From Sphingobacterium sp. UBA6711 (GTDB lineage: Bacteria; Bacteroidota; Bacteroidia; Sphingobacteriales; Sphingobacteriaceae), in contig DKIT01000058.1 of assembly GCA_002454415.1 (NCBI GenBank), forward strand, positions 49,224 through 62,590: DNA of 13,367 nucleotides, written 5' to 3'. Below the pieces are notes generated by a model, which was given only the letters and a program-made list of their open reading frames with translations, was not told the origin of the DNA and did no database searches. The translations under genes and the position numbers were made by a program. Positions 1 through 6,231 of the stretch are shown in pieces (positions within the stretch are counted from its first letter, which is position 1; each line of letters starts with the position of its first letter).

Positions 1-839
1 CGAGCAATTTGGGCAGCCTGTTCGTAGGTTTCACATAAACCCGCATAATCCCATCCTCTCACTTTAAATATTTCTATTCCATTCGTCAATTCTTCCTTCT
101 GAAAACCTTTGAGGATTTCTGAGATATCTCCTTTTGTTGTTTGAATTTCATTGGGCACAGATATTCCATACCCATCATCCCAAATGGAGATAACGGTTGG
201 AATCTGATGCACACCTACGGCGTTAATAACTTCAAAAAATACGCCTTCAGAAGTAGCTGCATTTCCAATAGTGCAGAATGCAACTTCATTTCCTTTATTT
301 GAAAAATAAGATAGATAGTCTAAATTTCTATTCTGCTTATACAACTTAGAAGCCAAGCCCAAGCCAAGCAATCTTGCCATTTGACCACCAGTGGTCGAAA
401 TATCAGAAAATGAATTTTTCTGTACCGTCTGATCCAACCAGTTACCTTGGTCGTCCACAACACGCGTAGAAAAATGGCAGTTCATTTGCCTTCCTGCAGA
501 AGAAGGGTCTGCCTCCACATCTGGATGAGCATATAACTGAGAGAAAAAGTGGTAGACATCACTGATGCCAGAAGCAAATATAAATGTTTGGTCACGGTAA
601 TATCCCGATCGCCAATCTCCATTTCTGAAAACTTTAGCCATCGCAATCTGTGCCAATTCTTTTCCATCGCCAAAAATACCAAACTTAGCCTTACCTGTAA
701 GTACTTCTTTACGTCCCAATAAGCTCACGTAACGACTCTCCAAGGCAGTTCGATAATCATTCACAATAATCTTTTTGAACTCATCAAAGCTCAAAGTGGA
801 AATAGATTCATTGTTTTGGTCAAATGCAGTATCAAACAT
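1..839 (-). CDS. Thiamine-diphosphate-dependent 2-oxoacid dehydrogenase E1, alpha region (partial, C-terminal part off left edge)
   Basis: 279 residues are visible from ATG 837-839; an in-frame stop at 879-881 with no ATG between fixes the start. The protein reads as the alpha region of a 2-oxoacid (branched-chain or pyruvate-type) dehydrogenase E1, which decarboxylates a 2-oxoacid and passes the acyl group to lipoyl-E2 in the cytosol. Visible family features are GRQMNCHFST, the glycine-rich TTGGQMARLLGLGLASKLY stretch, and the cofactor segment GNAATSEGVFFE (192-203) through IWDDGYGIS (219-227). The segment aligns without gaps to the classical GDG(ATSEG)...NNGYAIS of E1-alpha, but the metal-site Asp/Glu is Asn193 and the two Asn are Asp221 and Asp222. 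In many Bacteroidota, alpha and beta are fused in one chain of roughly 650-700 residues; that part lies outside the window, so the fusion is only inferred. Substrate specificity cannot be assigned. Confidence 0.88.
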   Translation of the reverse strand, partial: MFDTAFDQNNESISTLSFDEFKKIIVNDYRTALESRYVSLLGRKEVLTGKAKFGIFGDGKELAQIAMAKVFRNGDWRSGYYRDQTFIFASGISDVYHFFSQLYAHPDVEADPSSAGRQMNCHFSTRVVDDQGNWLDQTVQKNSFSDISTTGGQMARLLGLGLASKLYKQNRNLDYLSYFSNKGNEVAFCTIGNAATSEGVFFEVINAVGVHQIPTVISIWDDGYGISVPNEIQTTKGDISEILKGFQKEELTNGIEIFKVRGWDYAGLCETYEQAAQIA

Positions 840-897
840 ATTCTTTTTTGTTTCAACAAATTTAACAAAAATATTATTTTATATAATTGGTGTTTAT

Positions 898-905
898 CAA
901 ATATA
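898..905 (-). promoter_or_regulatory. Candidate -7 element for the E1 gene
   Basis: The minus strand reads TATATTTG, an exact match to the Bacteroidota -7 consensus TAnnTTTG, about 60 bp upstream of the E1 start. No TTTG lies 19-21 bp further upstream, so only half of the promoter signature is present. The surroundings are very AT-rich, so a chance match is possible. Confidence 0.35.
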
Positions 906-1041
906 TTGATAATCTGAAATTCATATTTGAAATAGAATATTCTAATTTCTCAAATTAGTACTTTTTGAGAAGAAAACCTAATTTTCACAGATTTTTAATT
1001 ACAGATAGCTGCCAACTACTCGCTTTATTCTTATTAATTTT

Positions 1042-1049
1042 TAATTTTG
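1042..1049 (+). promoter_or_regulatory. Candidate -7 element for the helicase gene
   Basis: TAATTTTG matches TAnnTTTG exactly and overlaps the upstream possible TTG start (1047-1049). If it is used, transcription would begin near 1056, leaving TTG 1068 as the first usable start of the helicase. No TTTG is found at the right distance upstream, and the region is AT-rich. Confidence 0.25.
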
Positions 1050-1067
1050 AATTTTACTTTCATCATT

Positions 1068-2258
1068 TTGAATTTTTCGACACTTAAACTCCACAGGCTC
1101 CTTACAGCTAACATTGGAAAACAAAAGTTTTCTACGCTTACCGCGGTCCAAGAAATGGCTATACCAGTCATATTAGAAAGAAGAGACTGTATAGCCATTG
1201 CTCCTACGGGAACAGGAAAAACAGAAGCTTTCGCTATTCCTATCGTACAATTGCTATTGGAAAAAGAAATCCAATATAATGCATCCGTTCTCATCTTACT
1301 TCCAACACGCGAACTTTGCATACAAACCAAACAGAGAATAACCAATCTTCTTATTGGTTTGGACTTGGGCATTGCCAGTTTCTATGGCGGAGAAACGTAT
1401 GAAAGTCAATTGGAAATGTATCAACATGCGCAGATCATTTTAGCTACTCCAGGAAGACTTGTGGATTTTATTGAACAAGGGGTTATCAATCTCAACAACA
1501 TTGATACCTTAGTTATTGACGAATTTGATCAACTGTTAAGCCTCGGTTTTGCAACAGAGATTAACAAAATTATCAATATACTTCCGGTTAAGAAACAATG
1601 CATTTTTATTTCCGCAACGAAAACCGCTGAAATTGAAAAAATCGTGCAAAAAAAATTGATTAATCCTGTGGAGATTTTCATAAAAGGGCAATTGAAAGAA
1701 GCTAAAATTGAAGAATCTGTTCTATACGTCGATAAAACTGACAAAAAGAATTTACTACGCCATCTAATCGAAAGTAAAATCTCCGAACAGGTTATAGTCT
1801 TTACGCGGACAATCCACGGTGTTGAACGGATAGAGGCAGATTTAAACCGAAACGGAATTTCTTGTCTAGCGTTATATGGAGATAAGTCTCAAAACCAACG
1901 GGAAGAAATTATCGCCAAATTTAGACGAAAGGACACACGTATACTGATCGTAACAGATTTGTTGGCTAGAGGGATAGATTTTCCGGGACTGGAAGCGGTT
2001 ATAAACTACGAGGTTCCAGATTCAGCTGAATCGTACATTCACCGCATCGGTCGGACTGGTCGTTCAGAAGCGGTTGGAATAGCGATAACATTCTGTGATG
2101 CTGAGGATAACGAAAAGTGGATTAAATTACAACTGTCCCTAAAACGACAGATAAAAATTGACGATCAACACCCCTACTTATTGAGTTGGGAAAAAATGCT
2201 TTCCAGTAGCCAAAAGAATCATCGGAAAGGGACATCAAAATCGAAAAAACGTCGTTAA
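1068..2258 (+). CDS. DExD-box ATP-dependent RNA helicase (DEFD variant), TTG start
   Basis: Cytosolic RNA helicase of superfamily 2 that uses ATP to unwind RNA or remodel RNA-protein complexes. Counting from TTG 1068 (396 residues), the motifs are: Q motif ending at Gln28, Walker A APTGTGKT 45-52, PTREL 79-83, TPGR 127-130, motif II DEFD 151-154, SAT 182-184, ARGID 300-304 and HRIGRTGR 325-332. A short basic tail (KNHRKGTSKSKKRR) ends the protein. No ATG exists before the Q motif: the frame is closed by TAA at 1035-1037, and the only candidate starts are TTG 1047 and TTG 1068. TTG 1068 gives MNFSTL, whose Phe3 sits exactly 17 residues before the nine-residue Q motif, where the family has its conserved aromatic, so I chose it. 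Oddities: Leu replaces the usual Pro in the Q motif, and motif II is DEFD rather than DEAD. The gene following begins 51 bp later on the same strand. The helicase identity is certain; the start is not. Confidence 0.93.
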   Translation: MNFSTLKLHRLLTANIGKQKFSTLTAVQEMAIPVILERRDCIAIAPTGTGKTEAFAIPIVQLLLEKEIQYNASVLILLPTRELCIQTKQRITNLLIGLDLGIASFYGGETYESQLEMYQHAQIILATPGRLVDFIEQGVINLNNIDTLVIDEFDQLLSLGFATEINKIINILPVKKQCIFISATKTAEIEKIVQKKLINPVEIFIKGQLKEAKIEESVLYVDKTDKKNLLRHLIESKISEQVIVFTRTIHGVERIEADLNRNGISCLALYGDKSQNQREEIIAKFRRKDTRILIVTDLLARGIDFPGLEAVINYEVPDSAESYIHRIGRTGRSEAVGIAITFCDAEDNEKWIKLQLSLKRQIKIDDQHPYLLSWEKMLSSSQKNHRKGTSKSKKRR

Positions 2259-2309
2259 TTAATAATTATTCTGTTACTTTTACCAGCACAATAAAAATCA
2301 CAATTCAAG

Positions 2310-3056
2310 ATGAATACAATACATTTATTTGATGATAGCAATAACATAAATGACAACCGATTAGGAGATCTTGAGAAGACGATCATCATAAATAGCCTGA
2401 TGGAAACTCCGTTTAAAGAACGGGATGAAATATGGCGTAACACCTTCCTGAATAATATTGCAGAATGTACATTAAAATTGGCAGATACAGAGGTTGTGGT
2501 GGGTCCTGATGGATTTCCGTATTTTCAACTCGAAAGTGTTCCTAAAGATCAGAATTTTCAAGCATTCGTCATAAAAAATCGGCTCAAAGATTTTGTTTTA
2601 CCAAGAGGTTTTGGTATTGCTATTAATGCACAAAATGAAAATCCTGATTGGGTATTCACCTATGGTGACCTCGTTAACTACTTCTTAAATGGGGAATTTT
2701 ATACGGACGACAGCATTTTTTCGAAAAAAGATGAACAGACAGTCATTGGTAAGGATGAAGAAATACTGATAGGACAACCGGCTGACACAATTCTCCCTCA
2801 GGCGGTACGCACGCAGCTGCGCGAATTCTTGGATTATTACGGTGTAAAAAACACTAAGGTGATGCTTATAGCACGAAATTACAAAGATGAAGCAACTGTT
2901 TCTCAAGATTTAGCCTTTAATATAATTGCTAATCAATTCAGAACTGAGAAAGAATTCACCAACATGATGGAAGCAATTGGCTGGTTCCTACCGAGACATT
3001 ATTCTTATATAGGATTGGATGAATTTGCCATAGACAATGGTTTTATGCCACTGTAA
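2310..3056 (+). CDS. Uncharacterised 248-residue protein
   Basis: I do not recognise this family. ATG 2310 is the first ATG of the frame. The protein is acidic, has no signal peptide and no membrane segment, and so is probably cytosolic. The first half contains ADTEVVVGPDGFPYFQLESV (about 59-77), which looks like a small beta-rich unit, and a later GFGIAINAQNENPDWVFTYGDLVNYFLNGEF stretch; the C-terminal half is mixed alpha/beta and ends in FAIDNGFMPL. It lies 51 bp after the helicase and 37 bp before the Nudix gene on the same strand, with no hairpin in either gap, so co-transcription is likely. This says little about function. The coding quality (uniform codon use, no stops, neighbour spacing) makes it a real gene. 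Confidence 0.85.
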   Translation: MNTIHLFDDSNNINDNRLGDLEKTIIINSLMETPFKERDEIWRNTFLNNIAECTLKLADTEVVVGPDGFPYFQLESVPKDQNFQAFVIKNRLKDFVLPRGFGIAINAQNENPDWVFTYGDLVNYFLNGEFYTDDSIFSKKDEQTVIGKDEEILIGQPADTILPQAVRTQLREFLDYYGVKNTKVMLIARNYKDEATVSQDLAFNIIANQFRTEKEFTNMMEAIGWFLPRHYSYIGLDEFAIDNGFMPL

Positions 3057-3093
3057 AAACAACAAACTAAATATATATAAATACAATTAACTA

Positions 3094-3549
3094 ATGTTTC
3101 CATTTAACGTAAGAGTATACGGAATATTGATCAATGAAGATGAAGAGGTATTGATCAGTGATGAAAGGACGGAAAATGTGTCATTTACTAAGTTTCCCGG
3201 AGGGGGATTAGAGTATGGAGAAGGTCTTTTAGAAGCCTTAATTCGAGAATATCAAGAGGAGTGCGATTTTGACATTGCTATTGTTAAGCATATTTACACC
3301 ACTGACTTTTATGAAAAGTCTAGTTTTAATGATAGTCAAATAATTTCCATTTACTATCAAGTAAAAAACACATCCGCCATTCAAATCAGAACAACGACTA
3401 AAGCTTTCGATTTTGATCCAACCCAAAAGCCTGAAGACAATAAACTTCAGTCATTTAGATGGGTGCCTATAGCCTCACTTTTTATAGAAGATCTCACATT
3501 TAAAACCGATCAAATAGCCTGGAGAGAATTCCTAAAAACGATTAACTAA
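3094..3549 (+). CDS. Nudix hydrolase
   Basis: A 151-residue single-domain Nudix hydrolase of ordinary family length, expected to cleave a nucleoside diphosphate linked to another group, with a divalent metal. The Nudix box GX5EX7REUXEEXGU is visible at 37-59: Gly37, Glu43, Arg51-Glu52, Glu55-Glu56. The metal-binding REYQEE core is intact. The Gly of the final EExGU is Asp58 (EECDF), a substitution that does not touch a catalytic residue. The substrate cannot be read from sequence; the insert DFDPTQKPEDNKLQSFRWVP before the last strand is typical of Nudix enzymes that act on small nucleotides. It starts 37 bp after the uncharacterised gene and is probably the last gene of the helicase transcript. 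No terminator hairpin follows directly. Confidence 0.92.
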   Translation: MFPFNVRVYGILINEDEEVLISDERTENVSFTKFPGGGLEYGEGLLEALIREYQEECDFDIAIVKHIYTTDFYEKSSFNDSQIISIYYQVKNTSAIQIRTTTKAFDFDPTQKPEDNKLQSFRWVPIASLFIEDLTFKTDQIAWREFLKTIN

Positions 3550-3570
3550 TAATAATTTTCTAATTTTCGT

Positions 3571-3578
3571 TATTTTTG
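3571..3578 (+). promoter_or_regulatory. Candidate -7 element ahead of the small ORF
   Basis: TATTTTTG fits TAnnTTTG. It would start a transcript near 3585, about 34 nt before ATG 3619, and a strong hairpin ends the interval at 3814. No TTTG or TTG lies 19-21 bp upstream, so the -33 half is missing. The interval is AT-rich and chance matches are expected. Confidence 0.3.
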
Positions 3579-3611
3579 TTTGTATTTAAAAAATAAAGAC
3601 ATATCTTTACG

Positions 3612-3738
3612 TAAACCAATGGAAATACTTGATTTTTTTAAAGTATTGACCTTAATAATTACAATTTATTATTTATTTGATATCTCACAAGTGAGAGAGA
3701 ATGAAGTAGAGAGAGGAGACCAAATAAACATTGGTTTA
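3612..3738. repeat. 10-bp perfect inverted repeat, arms 107 bp apart
   Basis: TAAACCAATG at 3612-3621 is the exact reverse complement of CATTGGTTTA at 3729-3738. The left arm ends in the ATG (3619-3621) of the small ORF, so pairing in RNA would bury that start codon. No target-site duplication is visible outside the arms, and no transposase is present. RNA helix, operator pair and miniature element remain open readings. Confidence 0.55.
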
Positions 3739-3750
3739 TTGAATTTGTAA
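3619..3750 (+). CDS. Possible 43-residue small membrane protein
   Basis: ATG 3619 to TAA 3748 encodes a 43-residue peptide. Residues 1-20 (MEILDFFKVLTLIITIYYLF) form one hydrophobic stretch long enough to enter or cross a membrane, followed by a charged segment with several Glu and Arg (DISQVRENEVERGDQ) and a short NIGLLNL end. No homologous family is recognised, and at this length an open frame can arise by chance. In its favour are the hydrophobic-then-charged layout, a possible promoter 41 bp upstream and a terminator-like hairpin 44 bp after the stop. Its start codon lies within the outer inverted repeat, so translation might be controlled by RNA folding. Confidence 0.3.
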   Translation: MEILDFFKVLTLIITIYYLFDISQVRENEVERGDQINIGLLNL

Positions 3751-3793
3751 ATTCCTAGTCCTATAGGTTTTTTAATAGTTAGTGTGATTTTAT

Positions 3794-3814
3794 GGCGATA
3801 CTCCCCGTATCGCC
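3794..3814 (+). terminator. Hairpin terminator, plus strand
   Basis: GGCGATAC (3794-3801) pairs perfectly with GTATCGCC (3807-3814) around a TCCCC loop, followed by TTATTTATT. The GC-rich stem stands out from its AT-rich surroundings. The opposite strand has no T-run after the stem, so it most likely ends transcription from the left: the small ORF or structured RNA, or read-through from the Nudix gene 245 bp upstream. Confidence 0.6.
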
Positions 3815-3874
3815 TTATTTATTATAAAAGAGCATTAAAATATTTTTAAAATCATAATATTTTAGAAATTATTG

Positions 3875-4588
3875 TTATTTGAATGCTACATATGATGCAA
3901 AGCAAAGGTTTTTATGTAAAATATCTATATTTTTAAATCCTACATAGGACAATAAATTTAGCTGGTACATGAGTGATCTTGGTGTATCTTCATGCAAGAT
4001 ATAGTCAAAAACATGGTCTCTATATTTTTCATCTTTCAACTGTGTTAAATATTCACCATATTTCTCCTCATAAATTAGTTGCTGTAGATGTTGATTATTT
4101 TGTTCAATTAAGTCGAAAATCCACAAACTCCCACCGATCTTCAATAAATTGAACAACCTTTTAAAAGCTAGTTCCCAATCTCCATCGTCTCTCAAATGAT
4201 GCAAAACGGAGGTCGCAATAATGACATCAAATTTATTATTTTCCAAAGGAGCCTCACGAAAGTCTCCTTTGATTAAATGGATTTCTCCGTTTGTCAATGT
4301 TTCTACACGTTGTTTTGCTCTATTCAACATGGGTTGACTCAAATCTACTAGACTAATATTTGGATTAGAATGCAATTTTTGCAGAAGCTTTACATCGTAG
4401 TTGCCTGCTCCACACCCGATGTCTAGAATATTTTCAATAGTTGGATACAGACTTACAATAGCATCAGTGATGAGTTCCATGTTCCAGACCGCATCCAATG
4501 TTGTAGCCTGGCCTGTTTCCAAATTAGAAAACCGCTCAACATCCTTGTCAAATCGTGCTTCAATTTCTTGTAGTGTTGCCTTTTTCAT
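3875..4588 (-). CDS. Class I SAM-dependent methyltransferase
   Basis: A 237-residue cytosolic enzyme with the Rossmann-like methyltransferase fold. Motif I is ILDIGCGAGNY (54-64), the acidic residue ending strand 2 that binds the SAM ribose is Asp82 (SLVDLS), GDF 108-110 is the adenine-contacting region, and the segment DVIIATSVLHHL (121-132) is motif IV of small-molecule methyltransferases of the UbiE/COQ5-like superfamily. The N-terminal helices (ARFDKDVERFSN) and the C-terminal region (LMYQLNLLSYVGFKNIDILHKNLCFASYVAFK) complete a normal-length protein. The acceptor is unknown. ATG 4588 is the only start near the helix 1 region. It is divergent from the LysR gene across 89 bp, a layout in which LysR regulators often control the neighbouring gene; that link is an inference. 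Confidence 0.9.
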   Translation of the reverse strand: MKKATLQEIEARFDKDVERFSNLETGQATTLDAVWNMELITDAIVSLYPTIENILDIGCGAGNYDVKLLQKLHSNPNISLVDLSQPMLNRAKQRVETLTNGEIHLIKGDFREAPLENNKFDVIIATSVLHHLRDDGDWELAFKRLFNLLKIGGSLWIFDLIEQNNQHLQQLIYEEKYGEYLTQLKDEKYRDHVFDYILHEDTPRSLMYQLNLLSYVGFKNIDILHKNLCFASYVAFK

Positions 4589-4677
4589 ATATTAATTTTT
4601 AATATTTTAAAGGTAGTACTAACAGGAATTCATTAAAAATATTTATTTTGTCATCAATTCATACCAAAAAAGTATCG

Positions 4678-5562
4678 ATGGAAATCCGACATCTTATTTA
4701 TTTCAAAACAGTGGCCGAAGAACTTCATTTTGGAAGGGCCGCGGATCGTCTATTTATGTCACAACCTCCTTTAAGCCGACAAATTAAAGATCTTGAAGAC
4801 GAATTGGGCGTAATTCTTTTTTTCAGAACAAACAAACGTGTTGAGCTTACGGAAGCTGGTAAGTATTTTTTGGAAGAGGTTATTGAAATTCTTCAGAACA
4901 TAGAACACAGTAAAACGATTACAAAACAAATCCACAATAATATCTCCGGCGAATTTAAATTAGGCTATATTAGTTCGACCCCGAAACAAATGCTGGCCAT
5001 TGTATTAAAACAAATACAACAGAAGTTTCCTTATCTAAGAGTTAGCCTCTTTGAAACGTCCACCCAGAAACAAAAGTTAGCTTTAGAAAGTGGAAAGCTA
5101 GATTTAGGTATCATGCGTGCGCCAGTTTATTCAAACGAATTAATCAGTACTTCTCTTTTTGAAGATCCCATGGTTATCGTTGGCCCTTATCAGACAGAAT
5201 TTGAAGGAATCAATTTTTTCAATGAAAGTTTCATCTCTTTCAATCAAAAATACGCTTCGGAATACCATCGGCTAGTTATTAACACCTGTAATCGAATGGG
5301 CTTTGAGCCCAAGATTGTCCACCAAAGTAATTCGATGTCTTCCATTCTTGAATTGGTATCCCAAGGGCTCGGTCTTGCTGTTGTACCTTATTCCATCATC
5401 AAACAATATCCACATCTGAGACTGGAAATCCTGAAGATAGAAAATATCGACAGCAAAACGGAAGTTGTTCTGGTCTCTAATATTAAGAGTAAAAATAGTG
5501 CTTTAGGGGAATTTATCGAATGTATTCAAAGTGAATATATCAAATTCAATACTTCTTGCTGA
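4678..5562 (+). CDS. LysR-type transcriptional regulator
   Basis: A 294-residue DNA-binding regulator. An N-terminal winged helix-turn-helix (1-60, MEIRHLIYFKTVAEELHFGR, recognition helix around SQPPLSRQIKDLEDELG 28-44) precedes a two-lobe periplasmic-binding-like effector domain (about 90-290). The N-terminus resembles LysR proteins of the CatM/BenM type, whose effectors are often small aromatic or organic acids; the effector here is not readable. The frame also opens at TTG 4648, but the canonical LysR start is ATG 4678, so ten extra residues were dropped. The 89-bp gap shared with the divergent methyltransferase contains the 8-bp palindrome TAGTACTA (4614-4621), a weak operator candidate. 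No clear promoter box was found. Confidence 0.93.
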   Translation: MEIRHLIYFKTVAEELHFGRAADRLFMSQPPLSRQIKDLEDELGVILFFRTNKRVELTEAGKYFLEEVIEILQNIEHSKTITKQIHNNISGEFKLGYISSTPKQMLAIVLKQIQQKFPYLRVSLFETSTQKQKLALESGKLDLGIMRAPVYSNELISTSLFEDPMVIVGPYQTEFEGINFFNESFISFNQKYASEYHRLVINTCNRMGFEPKIVHQSNSMSSILELVSQGLGLAVVPYSIIKQYPHLRLEILKIENIDSKTEVVLVSNIKSKNSALGEFIECIQSEYIKFNTSC

Positions 5563-5640
5563 ACAATGCCCCTGAACGATCCGATCGACAAGGCTAAGTT
5601 TGAATTCCAAACTATGTTTTTTGTTTTTTCTCAAAAAAAA

Positions 5641-5673
5641 TGCCCCCAAAAAATGTCTAACTTTTTGGGGGCA
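5641..5673 (-). terminator. Strong intrinsic terminator of the peroxidase operon
   Basis: TGCCCCCAAAAA (5641-5652) and TTTTTGGGGGCA (5662-5673) form a perfect 12-bp stem with a 9-nt loop. On the minus strand the stem is followed by eight Ts (complement of A 5633-5640), as in an intrinsic terminator. It lies 24 bp beyond the peroxidase stop. The LysR gene converges from the left; on the plus strand the stem is followed only by TTGCATTTCT, so it would work less well in that direction. Confidence 0.85.
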
Positions 5674-5696
5674 TTGCATTTCTGCAGCTTTTCTTT

Positions 5697-6221
5697 CTAT
5701 TTTTTACTTTCCGCCCAATTCACAATTGCGGGATCCAATGGATTTGTTGCCGATCTAAAACGGTGTACGAGCTTACCATTTTCGTCAATCAAAAACTTTT
5801 CAAAGTTCCATTTGATATCACCTGTAAAATCAGGATTTTCTTGCGTAGTCAGATATTTGAAGAGTGGAGAAATTTGATCTCCTTTGACATCCACTTTCTC
5901 CGCCATGAGAAACTCTACTCCATAATTCTGTTCACAAAACTCCTGAATTTGCGCATTGGATCCTGGTTCTTGCTGACCGAAATTATTTGCAGGAAAGCCA
6001 ATAATGACCAGCTTATCGCCAAGTGTCTTATGTAATTCCTCCAAATCCTTATATTGCTTTGTAAACCCACACTTGGATGCTGTATTAACAATCAATATTT
6101 TCTTTCCTTTGAAATCAGACATCTTTACCTCCTGCCCTTCGAGCGTGGTAAACTTAAAATCATAAACGGTAGGATTGCCAAATAACATTGACATATACAC
6201 CATAATTGTTGCTATTATCAT
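5697..6221 (-). CDS. Glutathione peroxidase family thiol peroxidase
   Basis: A 174-residue thioredoxin-fold peroxidase that reduces hydrogen peroxide and organic hydroperoxides. The peroxidatic residue is Cys51 (NTASKCGFT), so this is a cysteine and not a selenocysteine enzyme. The other active-site residues are Gln84 (NNFGQQEPG), Trp138 and Asn139 (KWNFEKF). The family's CNQF cysteine is Ala78, whereas Cys96 (IQEFCEQNYG) sits where non-animal members keep the resolving cysteine, which suggests a thioredoxin-reduced enzyme despite the name. The N-terminus before VYDFKF is short and hydrophobic with four possible ATG starts (residues 1, 7, 10, 12), lacking the basic residues of a normal signal peptide, so location and exact start are uncertain. 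It begins 10 bp after the sugar kinase stop, indicating one transcript. Confidence 0.92.
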   Translation of the reverse strand: MIIATIMVYMSMLFGNPTVYDFKFTTLEGQEVKMSDFKGKKILIVNTASKCGFTKQYKDLEELHKTLGDKLVIIGFPANNFGQQEPGSNAQIQEFCEQNYGVEFLMAEKVDVKGDQISPLFKYLTTQENPDFTGDIKWNFEKFLIDENGKLVHRFRSATNPLDPAIVNWAESKK

Positions 6222-6231
6222 ATTAATTATT

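Larger units (their letters stand above)
3585..3820 (+). ncRNA. Candidate structured RNA of about 235 nt (hypothetical)
   Basis: If transcribed from the box at 3571 to the hairpin at 3794-3814, the RNA could fold with an outer 10-bp helix (3612-3621 / 3729-3738) enclosing a 7-bp hairpin (AATACTT 3624-3630 / AAGTATT 3641-3647) and a 5-bp hairpin with a CAAG loop (TCTCA 3683-3687 / TGAGA 3692-3696), that is, a three-way junction. No known RNA family is recognised. The ends are inferred from the promoter-like box and hairpin only. It could equally be the leader and body of a small mRNA (see the 43-codon ORF), or a short inverted-repeat element. Confidence 0.25.
3550..3874. other. 325-bp gap with structured DNA but no recognised gene
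   Basis: Between the Nudix stop and the methyltransferase stop there is no known gene. In order it holds a candidate -7 box (3571-3578), a 43-codon ORF (3619-3750), a 10-bp inverted repeat enclosing most of that ORF (3612-3621 with 3729-3738), two smaller inverted repeats inside it, a weak hairpin with six Ts (CCTA 3754-3757, TAGG 3764-3767, T 3768-3773), a strong hairpin (3794-3814), and an 8-bp A/T inverted repeat near the methyltransferase end (3836-3843 with 3857-3864). These parts are listed separately where they merit it. Confidence 0.7.

Noticed and set aside
1034..1372. Minus-strand frame of 112 codons opposite the helicase
   Set aside because: It is antisense to the Q motif and Walker A region of a certain helicase and resembles no protein.
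3836..3864. TAAAATAT/ATATTTTA inverted repeat as a methyltransferase terminator
   Set aside because: It is made entirely of A and T in AT-rich DNA, with a 13-nt loop and no clear T-run, so it is too weak to call.
4648..4677. TTG start for the LysR protein
   Set aside because: The ten added residues do not fit the family, which begins at MEIRHL with an ATG.
5566..5877. Plus-strand open frame of 103 codons after LysR
   Set aside because: It runs through the strong minus-strand terminator and opposite the end of the peroxidase gene; its composition is that of a shadow frame.
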